Shown in pieces: positions 1-11,994 of a DNA stretch of 64,000 bases. The stretch's first letter is position 1, and the number at the start of each line of letters is the position of its first letter. The stretch comes from Phanerochaete sordida (Eukaryota > Basidiomycota > Agaricomycetes > Polyporales > Phanerochaetaceae). A program made the translations under genes and the position numbers. The notes under the pieces were generated by a model. That model did no database searches, was not told the DNA's origin, and was given only the letters and a program-made list of their open reading frames with translations. Location of the stretch: assembly GCA_019973155.2 (NCBI GenBank), contig BPQB01000055.1, positions 62,001 through 126,000 on the forward strand, written 5' to 3'.

Positions 1-3000
1 GCAAGGACAATGAGGCAACATCACTCATTCTCCTAGCCCTCTCGCAGTATATCGCCGACCTGGGCCCCCTGAAACTCCTCATCACAAGCCGCCCTGTATC
101 AAACATCGATCATGGTTTTCGTTTCACTAGCTTACAGCAAAGAACCCATCACATTGCCCTCCATCATATTCCCTTACACACAACGGAGCGGGATATCAAG
201 CTATTTACGGAGAAAAGACTAGCAGAAGTTCAAGAGAGGTACAACGTCGGTAATCATTGGCCTGCAGAAGATGACATAGTCTCACTCGTCAATCTTGCCA
301 ACGGACTTTTCATCTATGCGGCCACGGTGATCCGTTTTATTGACGACCGCAATGCTAGTGACCCAGTGGGTCGCCTTCAGTTTCTGACTCAGAGCCAAGG
401 AATATCCTCAAGATCGTCGTCATCGTTCACTGGACCACTAGACATTCTCTACCTCCAGGTCCTCGCAAACGCTTACCCGAATATTACCAAGGAGCTCTCA
501 TCACGTCTGAAGCTTGTTCTGGGCACCATCACGCTGCTTCGCGACCCTCTCCCTTCAGCCGCCATAGAGAACCTCATGCTCCTGAGTAGCGGAACGATTC
601 ATACGACATTGGCACACCTTCATTCAGTCGTCATAGTTCCTGGCGAGGAAAACGCCGTTATCACGCTGATCCATCCGTCGTTTGCGGAGTTTCTCGTCAA
701 CAAAGACAGGTGCACCAACTCGGATTTCCTCATAACTCCGACCTTGCAGCACAGAATTATTGCCCAGAGATGCATCGAGGTCATCATTCGCAGCTTACAA
801 ATCGACATCTGTCAGGTTGGACGTTCAATGCCAAATGCCGAGGTGCCAGGACTTTCGGATCGCGTGGCCAAATGCATACCACCGCCACTGCAATATGCAT
901 GTCGCCATTGGGCATACCATGTCCTCAGTGGCGATGTAGACAGCGATCTGTTCAAGCTGCTGTTACAATTCAGCGACAATCATCTCTTGCAGTGGTTAGA
1001 GGTTCTCAGCCTCCTTGGTGAGCTCGGTGGCGCTGTATCTGCTCTGCAAAATCTCCGTGAAAGGTTACTGGTACGCATTTATTGTCGTGCTACTAATCTT
1101 GGTCACTTACAAAGTGTGCAATCTGGTGCTTGACAGTCCCTCCCTCTCCCGCCCTCCGATCTTCTTCCTCTCCTGTACGACTGCCAGAGAGCACTTCAAC
1201 AATCATTCCCAGGTCTCAGTATATCTTGTCTTCAGGCTTACTTCGGACTCATTCCCTTCTGCCCATCGACATCTAAACTTAGAACGCTCTACGCCCATCA
1301 AACCGCAGCAGTTCCTCACATCTTGGCCGGTGGTCAAGAGCGGTGGGACCCTTGCATTCTGAATATAGACGGCCACACATATTGGACCACGGCAGTCTGC
1401 GTCGCTCCGGATGGGCGACGCATTGTCTCTGTCTCCGAGGATAGAACAGTCAGGCTATGGGATGCTATTTCCGGCTCCCCTCTCCATACCCTTGATCGTC
1501 ATACAGGTGGAGTTAAATCCGCTGCATTCTCCCTGGACGGCCGGTACATTGCAACAGGCTCCGAGGACAAGTCCATCATTGTTTGGGATGCGAGCACGGG
1601 TGGCGTCGTGCTGGTATTGCAAGGCCATGAAGGCACAGTAAACGCAGTGGACTTTTCGCCTGACTCTCGATTGCTTGCATCTGGGTCCGAGGATCACTCC
1701 ATTCGACTTTGGGACGTGACGACTCAAGCTATGACACAAATTATGCATATCGAGGCCCACGGCTATCACGTTAAAAGCGTCAGATTCTCAAGTTCAGGCC
1801 GCTGGTTAATCTCTGGAAGTAGCGACGGCGCTTGCAAGGTCTGGAGCACCAGCAACTGGGTGTGCAGCAGATGCATCGAACATCCGAAAAGATTCATCAT
1901 CAAAACCGTTACCATCTCTCCTGATGAAACTATTATGGCTTTTGGGGACGCATCGGGGACCATCTACACATACTCTATGATCGACGGACGCTTGCTGCAC
2001 ATCTTAAACGGACATACCACGGTAGCATGGTCTATAGACTTCTGTCCCAAAGGAGAGACACTAGCATCTGGCTCGTGGGACCACACCATCATTCTCTGGG
2101 ATGTGGCAAGCGGATCGGTACTACATACGCTGAGAGGTCATCCCGACCAAGTTCGCAGCATCAAGTACACTCCAGACGGCCTTCGCCTCGTGAGCTGCGG
2201 CTGTGACCACAGTGTCAGGATCTGGGACCTGACACTTCTACCTGCGCGTGGAAAAAGCAAGACAGAGAAGCGGAAGATCGCAAAACAAATGCGCTGGGAC
2301 AGTACGTCGGGCATGAACAAGGAAGATGACTCAGCAGTCCAACACGCCTCCGTTGTGCGATGCATATCATTCTCTCCTGACGCTCGCATTTTCGCCACGG
2401 GTTCATGGGACTCTGATATTCGCTTGTGGGACGCTATCAGCGGCTCTCACATACGAGTACTTCGAGGGCACAATGGTCTTGTCACACACCTTTCATTCTC
2501 TCCGGACGGAAAGAAGCTGCTTTCGTCCGGAAGCCGCGGAGGCACGGAAGCTTCTGCTACCATCTATCAGTGGAACGTCAAGAAAGGGCAATGTAATGGC
2601 TCGCTCGTTGGGCACACAGCCGATGCATGGATGGCAAAGTTCTTCCCAGACGGACAAAGGATAGCGTCTTGCTCAGACGACGGCACCATTCGCACGTGGA
2701 ATATCGTGCCGGTGAAATCTCCGTGGAACAAAAAATTCAATTTCGAGTCTCATGTTATGTATCAAGCCGCCGGGAGAGGGTACTGCATCGCCATTTCCCC
2801 AGACTCTACGCTGCTTGCATTTGGCTTTGTGGGAGAGACCAACTGCTCTCTCGGCCTTGTCAGCCTAACGGCACATGCATCAAGCCGCCTGGTACAATGC
2901 GGCATCCTATACTATGTGCCTACCTCGCTCGCGTTCTCAAGAGACGGGAGCCGCCTTGTCGCAGCTTCCAGCTTTCACCCTGCTGTTATCCTATGGGCGA

Positions 3001-3425
3001 TCCAACCAGGCAGTCGTTCGCCATCGACCTTCGTTGATATCCCGCCGGATGCAACCCTTCTACAGCAGTATGATGGGCGCGATCATGCGGAAAGTATCAC
3101 ATTCTCCCCCACCGAACAGTCATTCATGACAGATGCCACTGTTGGTGCCATCGCTCCCGAGTATCGACCCAGCTCAGCCCTACAAAATGCCTCGTCCGGC
3201 TCCAATGAGCACGCATTTTCACTCGTCAACGACTGGCTCTGGTATTCAACTGCGACAGAATCCATCATGCTATGCTGGGTCCCACCTGCATTTCGTCTAG
3301 TGCGTTCGCGCCAAATTCATTATCGTGGCTCTGTAGCGGTTCGAGATAGTAAAGTCGTGTTCGGTACGGAGCTTGGTCCCGTCGTTGTCCTGGACATGTC
3401 ACAGTGCTTGCCAAACAGGCGGTGA
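1..3425 (+). CDS. NACHT-WD40 (NLR-like) protein, 5' end outside the window
   Basis: STAND-type NTPase fused to a WD40 propeller, the architecture of fungal incompatibility and NLR-like receptors. The frame is open from base 3. The first exon (to 1070) holds the end of the NACHT module (LLITSRP, then FIYAATVIRFI) and an alpha-helical linker. A 66-nt intron at 1071-1136 (donor gtacgc, branch ctaat, acceptor gacag) joins phase 0 to phase 0; without splicing the frame stops at 1133. The second exon (1137-3425) has about nine to ten WD40 repeats ending in motifs such as IRLWD and VRLWD, with a basic insert after the repeat near 2230. The start and the Walker A motif lie upstream of the window. A further open stretch in another frame follows the stop (to about 3580), so the C-terminus could be alternatively spliced or frameshifted. 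Family assignment is confident; any role in non-self recognition is inferred from the family. Confidence 0.9.
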
Positions 3426-6400
3426 ATCGACGGCGAGTAGTGTACGTTCCCGATCTTATCGTGTATGCGGATACTGTAGTGAACGAGCGTCAGCACATGG
3501 TGAATGCCACTGCATTGCGGCAGGCCATACAGATCGATGAAGGCCGGAGCAACAACAGGAACAGCACCAAATGGAGTTAGAAACCGAATTACTATCTGGT
3601 CTCAGGAAACGGACTACGCTCGCATATTACGGTGGTTTTGATAAGTGAAGCTTTGGGAAGCTACCCGACATCAAAATCCACCCATTTCTGCCCCACGTAC
3701 CCCCGCTCGGACGTCTCCGACAGACACTTACTCGACAGTATCACGCGTTCGTCGCGCTCATTGAAAGGCATTCAACGCGGAGAGCGCGCCAGCGACGGCC
3801 GTCCACACAAGGAAGAGCGCAAAGTGGCGCACACGCGTCGCCTGTGGGCGAACGCAGGCAGAGTCGACGGGACGTTTGCGCGCAGTGCTCCCGTGCGCCG
3901 TGTACGTCGACGACGAGTGCGGGCACGAAAGGGTTCGAGCCGACGCATTGCAGTTGTTCACAGTTGCCCTGGGATTTAAAATAAATACAGCTTTAGAGGG
4001 CTCTAGATGTGGTGAGTAGAACAAGATGTGCACCTTGCGTTTCCGGTTACGATGTTGCGGGCAGGAATGAGTAGACTATTTTATGTGTCGGCTATGTGTC
4101 GGCGAAGGCGGCGCGGTACGAGAGGGCTAAGCAGGCGGTCAGTACCCTTTTCTGGACACGAACGGGCGGCGCCCTAGAAAGATGTACATAGCGGAACGGT
4201 AGGACATCACCTGGTGTACAATGCTAAAGTGTACTTATCCAGAGGCTAAAATGCGAAGACGCCAGTATGGCAGCCGGTCTGGGCCAATGGCGTCGCTGTG
4301 CGCCGTTCGTGCCGCTATCCTTCGAGGTGCAGGATCACCGTTAGAATTCAAATTCCTGCTTGATACGTCAGCGCAGCGGTGGTAAACTATTTTATTATAT
4401 CCTGACGCCTCAAACCGCACTGGACAGCCTGGTCGAGACATAAGAAGCAAAGGTACTCACCTAGTATCTTTCCCCACCGCGCACGATAGCTGTGCACACC
4501 CGCACCTCTGCACCCTTTGTCCGCAGCGAGCTCTCCAGCCCTTCCTCAGTGCACTTCATTCACCTCGCGCTCCTCGCGCTGAGAAATACGGGAGAGATCC
4601 TACCTGAGCATGCTAATCAGCGACGCTACGCTGTGGACAATGCCCGGGACCCTCCGCACCGGACACCCGGGACAGCCTGCTCATCTGCACGGCGTAACTG
4701 CGCCATTTCAGCCATGCGTACGTCCAGCGCGGCGAGTATCTCCAGGAAAACAAGGGATTGCGGAGGCATCCGTGGTGAGGATGGCGAGGACGACAGCGAT
4801 GTGCGCTGGTGATGCGCATTGTTGACTTGTGCAGAGGAGCGCAGCGAAGACGGAGCTATGGCTGCAGCTCCAGCGGCGCGACGAAGCGTACAGGCCGACC
4901 GTGACTTTGCGTAGCTACCTGCAGGCTTATGGCGATAGTCCACCTGAGTGGAGCGCTGAGGATGCAGCACCGATATTTCGACAGGCCCTGCGCGGGGCAG
5001 AGCGGGCCGTTCCCATCATCGACAGCGCTGTGTTCGCGCCAGAACGCGGCGGCGCGCATGTCCAAGTGGTGGGTCCGAAGCCGTCCGTCAGATCCTTCCA
5101 CGAGCTGTTCGAGCAGTTGTGACCCAATTATTGCCGTAGACGTCCAAAAGTGCGCGAGCAATGCTAACTCTCGCCTACACTGTTGTAATTGCGTCCCAAG
5201 GACGATGAATCCTGGGCGCAGAAAGGATGCAGTTACCGTCGAGCGAGTGCAGCCGGCAGAGTCCACGGCTGAGAAGGTCGCAGAAGAACTTCGGTCCAGC
5301 ATCGCGTAAACGGAGGTTGAGCCAGTGGTGTGACACCGTGATCCCTAGAACACGGAGCTTCGCTTTGTTCGCTAGTGTGAAAAGGAGCCGCACGCCGCCG
5401 CCGTTCAGCGGCCAGCCTCATCTCCAATCGTTCGTCTTCAGCTTCCATAAGCACACATACGCGCGCAAATCCTGGATAAAGAGAGCAAAAGGTGCAGTAA
5501 ATCGCCGGTCTGCTGCCCAGGAAGGCCTCCTAATGACGGGAAGCCCGTCATACGGCGGGCCGCCGCTTCAGTTTGACGGAAGCTGGAACAGCCACGCGTC
5601 CCTCGCACCGCTCCTAGCGGCTTTCTGGACATATAAAGTCTAATTAAATGTACATCACACCGCTGAAGAAGCCTAGAGACGTACATGAAGATGTGGTGAC
5701 GCGAGCGATGGAGGCTGACGGCAAAGGACAGGCGCAAGCGTCGCGGGCGCAGGAACGCTGGGCGTCTCTCTCGAGCTTCGTGGCGTTCCCACGTGGAAAC
5801 CACGCGAGCTCGCGCGCTACGAACAGCTCCCGGCTGCAGGCCAGTTGGGCGGAGTCCACGACGACGCGCCTACACGGCCTCGCGATGCCTCGCACGTTTT
5901 GGCTCATGGGGCGCTTTGTTGCTGCAGAGGAGATCATATGGCGTATGTGCCGCTGAAGGGACATCAGCGCAGCCGGTCGGTGAGTGTAAACATCTTCGGC
6001 CCCTGTCTTCGTCATACGTTGATTTAGTATCTGTAGACGAGTCTTGTTGCCTGGTATTCAGGCAAATTGAGGCCATGAATCCTCTATTCTAGCTTAGGAG
6101 CATACTGGCACATGCTCTAACCACGCTAGCCCGACCCCCGAAGCTCATCTGCCCCACCTTCCGCGTCAAGTCCGGGGCTCTGGCCCTCTGGATCGCCGCG
6201 GCGGAACCCAAGCCTCCGCCGCGTTTCGCGCACACGGTTCAATACATGAGGGCCCCATGACACTGTGGATCTGCGGTTGCGACGACGGCATGCACGCGCG
6301 ACCGAGGCCCGAGACCGTGGCGGTCGCCGACCTCGTGTGCAGGTAGTGGACAGCACCGGACTCTGACCGGCTGTCCTGGCCGACGCGGGAGTAGTGCCAG

Positions 6401-7900
6401 CCTACAAAGCGTGGCAGCTATCGTTCCCACGGTCGAGCGCGGACGCCACTGAGGTCGGTGTCCCCATGTCGCGGCTGGCGCGCTCGGGCGGCGACTTTCC
6501 GGCCTTGGCCTCCTGATGTTTCCCTTGAAACAAAGGCAGGTCAGGTCGCGTGTAGCTCGAAAGAGGTACGTCTTTAATGCGCTCTGGGCGCAGGTCATGG
6601 TTGACGTATGCGTCTGTTTTCGTCAAACAGGCATCGCCGCCGAGTACCTGGTGCGCGTACTCGCACTGCTCGAGGCTTCGGCCTTCGGTGCCTTGGCTGA
6701 GTGAAGGCCCAGCTCGTTCTTACTCTTCTTAACACGCATCTCAAGTCTTGCTCGACTTTGTGGCGTAGGGTCTCCTACAGAGCTCTGTTACGCGCTCTGA
6801 TTAGTTGCCATCTGCCTTTACGAGGATTTGAATGTTTTGACACCTGAAGCGTGACAAACGCTTTGCGTTCTCCACTATTCATCGCCCATCCGGAACAGAA
6901 CAACCGCACTCGCCGCGACTTTGTATCCGCCGTACCTTGGCTGGAACTGCGCATTGTCGGGGCACTCACGTACTCAGTACCGCCTTCCCCAAGGGGAGTG
7001 CCGCTGCTTGCATCAGCCGTCCTGATATTCACGGGCATCGTCCTCGACCGTCAGGTGAGCGTCCTCTATCTTCAGGGGTCCCATCGTGGCTGTCGCTATT
7101 GCAATTTTGGAGGTCATGCTGCCCGTGAATGTATGCAGGTGAAACGATGGCCGCAGTGATGGGGTGCGATGTGCACTGGCCTGGGTGTCGCGTGTTCCCA
7201 CACCCCCGCGGGGGGCGGGGCCCCGCACTCTTCGAAAATGCGAGATAAGATTGCATTTTGAATAATTTTGAATAGGGCCGCACGCGGCAATGGCCCGATA
7301 CCCCTACACGCCGGGGTCAACCTTCTTGGCGCACGAACCCATCTAAAACAGGTTGTTATGGGTCTCTCCCTGACAACTAGCAGTGAAGACATTGCGTTCG
7401 CCATCAAAGGCACGATTCTGGCACATCATCCCTGCAGTGTTTGCTCGCAGTCACATCTCGATCTCTCGAGCCTGGCCTGCGTATATGCTCTACAATGTGA
7501 CCGACGTTCTGCGGAATCGACGCCAATACATCGGGCCTGTCGGCCGGTCACCTTCGGCCTCTACGTCCGGTGACCATGCGCTTAATTGACGTCATTCCTT
7601 CCCGCCTGGTCACCGCGCCACACCCGGAATTTCTTCGTAGCTGCCATCGGACAGCATGCGAGAAATGGGTCATATCCAGGGCGATCCACCGACCCCCGGG
7701 TGCCGTCAGGCCCCAGCGGTAGAGGGCTGACGGCCTCAAGGCACGTGGCGGTCAACGCTGAGATCTGGGTTGCGCTTGGTCGCGTTTCTGAGACGGTAAC
7801 AAATTACGTAATTTACTGGGACAGCCTGTAACTCCAAAGACGGAGGTTGCGGGGTTATAATATGCGTATTGAATAGCAGTATTTCTTGATTTGGGTCATC
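3426..7900. other. Long stretch without a supportable gene
   Basis: Only short, overlapping open frames on both strands are present, without recognisable domains or consistent splice sites. The most protein-like piece is 4829-5122 (+), which begins with GTG right after a possible acceptor and could be an exon fragment, but I cannot link it to anything. A very GC-rich patch lies at 7197-7230. This may be degraded transposon DNA; I see no termini to prove it. Confidence 0.5.
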
Positions 7901-7929
7901 GGTGATAGACTTTGACAGCAACCACCACC

Positions 7930-8027
7930 ATCAGGTAGAAAATGACAGGTCTTCACGTTTGACACTACACATGCTGCGGGTTCTCCTCAGCGTGTAAGAT
8001 GTCAAGACCTGCCATAGTCTACCTGAT
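7930..8027. repeat. Long imperfect hairpin (24-nt arms)
   Basis: The left arm 7930-7953 starts atcaggtag and ends aggtctt. The right arm 8004-8027 is its reverse complement at 20 of 24 positions. The 50-nt region between the arms can pair further (cacatgctgcgg near 7970 with ctcagcgtgt near 7990). The fold could belong to a small foldback element, a small-RNA precursor or a cruciform. No flanking target duplication was seen. Confidence 0.55.
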
Positions 8028-8503
8028 TGTACAACGGACAATCATTTCACTGTAGGGTACAGGCCAAGCCAACTCCCAGAAACGGCTATTGTTTTGCCAC
8101 TACTGTATGTCTATGCGATGCTCAACAGACCTGGCAGAAAAAGACAGAAAATCAACAGCAATAACTGCTGACGCTCTGTGGCAAGAACTTGACGTAAGTT
8201 GGACGCCAGTTCCACACTAATATAGCACAGCGAGCTTGTGTATCAGATACACCCCTGATTAATTTGTCCAATGAACGCTCATTCACACTTTAAGAGCCTG
8301 AGGTGTTCGATAATCCCTGTCCTCAACCTCCCACACCGCCAATGCAGACCACATACCAGGGTGCGCTACATTTTTATTGCTATAGCGAGCCTCGTTGCTG
8401 ATGAGATGTCATAGAATCACAGGCAACTTCTGATACGTTTTTCGGCAGAATTGCGCTACACATTCCCACCAGCAATGAACAAAAATACGCACATCTAGTC
8501 ACG

Positions 8504-9008
8504 ATGCATGTCCATAGGTCCTCTACCGGGCTTTTCTATCACCCGGAGGTTTTCATGGACTGGATCCACGAGAATGACCAGGTACCGAGGTGGAACTCGC
8601 ATGTACGTCGCTACGTGTTATCGCAGATAGTCGAATTTACTAACGTACCTCCAGGTTATTCGTCGGCTAGACGGCATGACAAAGGACTTCGACAACCCAT
8701 TCATCATATTCTATCCGACACGGTCTAAAGACGGTATGCCCTTCCCTGTCAACGTCTGTGTGTCCACTTCGCAGAAGTCGAAGATGCCGGAGACGATACA
8801 CAAGAAGAAGCGATGGAGAGGCGACATTGTTGTGGCGAAGTTGAAGGGAAGCAGTTCGATGGCGATGGGGGACATGATGGGAACAAGTTCTATGGAGACG
8901 GAGGATACGAAGGGAACGAGTTACACGGAGCTGGAGAACATGCGTATATCCGATTACCCCCTTGTCTTGAACTGGCTCATGAGACATAGCCCTTTGGATT
9001 GCGAGTGA
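8504..9008 (+). pseudogene. Unrecognised small protein with apparent frameshift
   Basis: From ATG 8504 the frame reads a coherent protein through RYVLSQIVEFTNVPPG (to about 8655). The sense then moves to the next frame, which continues RLDGMTKDFDNPF, FIIFYPTRSKDGMPFPVN and RGDIVVAKLKG to the stop at 9008. The two halves overlap near 8650-8676 and no normal intron fits between them, so a one-base indel is the simplest reading. The second half holds a degenerate internal repeat (GSSSMAMGDM, GTSSMETEDT, GTSYTELEN) and ends in DYPLVLNWLMRHSPLDCE. I do not recognise the family. It could also be an intact gene with a sequencing error, or with an unusual very short intron. Confidence 0.5.
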
Positions 9009-9525
9009 GCATGTTTCGCGTAGACAGTTATACTTGAAACTTTTGCGCGACTGAAGTTGAGCTATATCAACACCAGAAAATTAAGCCAACTCTTACACCG
9101 ACAACCCACGATGTAACAAGCTACTATAAGTATTGTATCGGTCGCGACAGCAGCAATGAACGCAGGCGCGTCCGTCAATATCAAGGGACAGCATGGGGTG
9201 AGCCCAGCCCGTGATGAAAATAGACACAGCGTAGGAAAATACACGTATCACTGCACGGAAATGCGAGTACAATGACAAGATCAACCCATCTGCCTAGATG
9301 CGGATGAGTAGGTCATGATCTGCACGGCGGTCAGCCGTACAGGCGCGCCACTCGGTGCGGCTGCTCATGTCGAGGATCAGCCCACGCTACGCGAGCAGCA
9401 CGGACGGCTCTTGCTGCAGGTGCGCGCATGTCATTGTTTCGCTGCGCGTGAGGTTCTTAAATCACGTACGGTTCAAGCGACCGCGGCGCAGGTGTCTAAC
9501 AGAAAGCGACTCGCAAAAAAAAAAT

Positions 9526-9602
9526 TGCGTCGAGTAAGAGTCGAACTCCCGACCTCGAGCACCGCGAGAAGTAATCCTACCATTACCTCAATTGTACGAC
9601 AC
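9526..9602 (-). tRNA. tRNA-like sequence, probably degenerate
   Basis: Read on the minus strand, a 77-nt stretch starts gtgtcgt and ends tcgacgca, so the ends pair at six of seven acceptor positions. A D-arm-like gaggtaatggtagg, a five-pair anticodon-like stem (tctcg with cgagg, loop cggtgct) and a B-box-like gagttcgactct follow in the right order. A run of T follows on the minus strand (9515-9525), as a Pol III terminator would. Against a working tRNA: position 33 is not T, the T stem has mismatches, and the spacing before the anticodon stem is long. The loop would read GTG (His) if real. A tRNA pseudogene or SINE head is as likely. Confidence 0.4.
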
Positions 9603-10161
9603 TCCAGACCAAACCGGAAACGCTGTACCGTGCCCGTAGGTGCCTGGGAATAGCAAACGATAAATGCAAAACAGCAAATACAGTCTGCCAGACACTATTA
9701 GAAGGCTAAACATACAATTTACCGTGCTCAGAGGCGTTATGAATGCCTGCGCAAGGAGTAGTGACGGTCCGGGTGCACCGGGTCTAGGAACTCGGTGACG
9801 TCACGGGACAGTTCACCGTTCATCGTCAAATGACGCCTGCCGCCTACATCCTGGGATTCCTCGTGCAACTACGGCTTTGTTTCGTCACAGGAAAGAGATT
9901 CATATTCGCCAGTCGACTTATATGTTCCCAAATATAGTTAATCACACGGACGCCGTACGTAGTGTAATGTGCGGGCTTACGTTACATTTCGGTGGGTTCA
10001 ACCCCGAAGCCATTTTTTTAATTCCACCGCCCAAGGTGCTCACGGGTGTTTGAACGGTCCGTGATTGACCATCGCGACGTTTTAAAACGTCCAACTTCGA
10101 CTCTTGAACCCGCCGGTTAGTGGCGGGTGTAATGGTTTGTGGTGGGCCCGACAGGCCGCTC

Positions 10162-10350
10162 CGCGCCACTAGTGGTTGAGGGTCCGGTCCTTAGGACCGG
10201 CTAGGACTGAGATTAGGACCAAGACCGGACTGTATAGGACCGCTGATGGTCCTGGTCCTAGCCGGTCCGGTCCTAGTCCTGGTCTCCGGTCCTGACAATC
10301 GTCAGTATTTTCAGGACTGGCAGAGACCGGTCAGGACCGGTCATGGACTG
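10162..10350. repeat. Left end of the hAT-like element: TSD, TIR, subterminal repeats
   Basis: Target duplication 10162-10169, terminal inverted repeat 10170-10190, then about 160 bp made of imperfect direct and inverted copies of ggaccgg and ggtcctg words, some forming perfect palindromes such as gaccggtc. Confidence 0.85.
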
Positions 10351-11986
10351 GGGTATGTAGGCTCAGTCAAATCGGCATATAAAGCGTCCTACCACCTTGC
10401 CTCGCAGATCAAGTGAGTTGAATTCTGTTAGACCTTCAAAGATCCTCAAGTATTGACAGTCATTAGCGTGTACAGGGCTGTCATACCTAGCATATCGAGC
10501 ACGAGTATCCCGAGCATGCCGCTGGCAACACGGAAGATGATGCTCCAGATCAGGGCGCACAACTTGAACAAAGTAGACCGTGCGCACGCCCTGTGTAATC
10601 TGCGCGTCAATGAAGCTAATCATAGACGTGTGTAGGCGTGAAACACGTGTAGCTCGCATGCTCATTATTTGTGCAGTAGGTGGACATGTAGGCAGCGCAG
10701 TACCGTGCAGGTTGCAATTGCTCTCGCATAGCAGGCACATGGGAAGCAAGCAAAGAGGGTCTTGGCATAAGTAGGAGTCATTGACGCGCCGCATCCTCCC
10801 GCGGCCTGAAGATGCACGCCACAAGAAGCTCCTCGATAATGGTACACGTACTAATGAGTACGCCGAGTACGTCGCGGTAATGGTCACGCCTCCAACGTGC
10901 GTTCGTCGGCGCACGTCGGCGGAACTGCAATCCCACGTGACGGTGTCGAAGAAACGTCGAGCGCGGTCACAGCGCGTATGCCATCGAACATCACTGCACC
11001 GTCGCAAAGATGTGCGCTTTGACAGAGTAAATTGCGCGCAGGTGCACTGCAATCTCGCCATAAAATCGGAACACAAGATCGCGGGCTGCGCCGCATTGAA
11101 TTTGCGGATGCCGTGGACGAAGGCGAAGATCCCCACGCGCAAAGTTGCCGAGATGGTCGTCGGCTTAACACTGAGGCACACGCGTGCAATTCCCTGTTTT
11201 GCGACGTGACACTCAGCCTGCGCTCAGGCTGCGTTCAGATATCCGAGATGCCAAGTCCTCCGGCTTCTCACCTTACGGCACCACGACCGCATCCACGTGC
11301 AAAGGCGCACCTCAATGCTGAGATTTATCAGTGCGTAATCCATTGCTAACCACTCTGCGGCTCTAAGACCTTTTCATTCAATGCAATTTATAAGTGCATG
11401 CCTACTAAGGCTGCGAAGAGAGTAGCTTCAGACGCAGATAAGGATACCGCAGCATATAATGTCTTTGCGTCAAGTGGCGCGGTGATATCGAGTGCGCAGC
11501 CTGTAACCTTCTGCCATCCCTCCTATTGTCACAAGCGCGTTGTTGACTTGCCGTTCAATAGCGCTACTCATGTCGCTCCGTGCGACCAACAGAGTCCCCG
11601 ATTATGCATCGACTGTGCCGCGCCGCTCTGTGACCGTGCCAAAGCGGGGTTGTTGATCGTGCGCATGCTTGCTGAGGCCGTCTACGACGCAATTTGTGGT
11701 GCAGACACGCGGACTATTCGATGTTAAGTGCTCATGCCAGGTAGAAAACCGCAGATATGCTCACGCAGGCCGTTGCCACAGGTAGGTTGGCTCCTGCTTA
11801 CACTTCAGATGATGAACGGTCCGAGACCGGTCATGACCAGTCCGGGACTGGCTGTAGGACTGGTCAGGACCAAGACCGGGTCCTAGTCCGGTCCTACGCA
11901 GCCAGTCCCGGTCCTGTTGGCGGTCCCGGTCCCGGTCCTGCCAAATTCTTGCAAAAGACCGGACCGGACCGGACCCTCAACCACTA
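10170..11986. mobile_element. Non-autonomous hAT-like DNA transposon, 1817 bp
   Basis: The element begins TAGTGGTTGAGGG at 10170 and ends in the exact reverse complement at 11986; the terminal inverted repeats are 21 bp and perfect (10170-10190 and 11966-11986). It is flanked on both sides by the same 8-bp target duplication, cgcgccac (10162-10169 and 11987-11994). Perfect TIRs starting TAG plus an 8-bp duplication are the hallmark of the hAT superfamily. Both subterminal regions are packed with ggaccgg/ccggtcc-type words, as expected for transposase-binding repeats. I find no transposase: the longest open frame inside (10363-11181, minus) shows no hAT or BED motifs. The element therefore needs a transposase from elsewhere. 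The perfect ends suggest a recent insertion. Confidence 0.88.
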
Positions 11987-11994
11987 CGCGCCAC
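11815..11994. repeat. Right end of the hAT-like element: subterminal repeats, TIR, TSD
   Basis: The same ggaccgg/ccggtcc vocabulary as the left end fills 11815-11965, followed by the terminal inverted repeat 11966-11986 and the second copy of the 8-bp target duplication, 11987-11994. The subterminal halves are alike in vocabulary but not collinear; only the terminal 21 bp match exactly. Confidence 0.85.

Noticed and set aside
4829..5122. Protein-like 97-aa plus-strand frame
   Set aside because: It starts with GTG, has no ATG, no partner exons and no recognisable domain, so it was not called as a gene.
10076..10091. 16-bp perfect palindrome gacgttttaaaacgtc as an operator or origin
   Set aside because: A palindrome of this size can occur by chance in 64 kb and nothing around it supports a function.
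10363..11181. 272-aa open frame inside the hAT-like element as a transposase
   Set aside because: No BED finger, hAT dimerisation motif or catalytic pattern is visible, and composition matches the non-coding surroundings.
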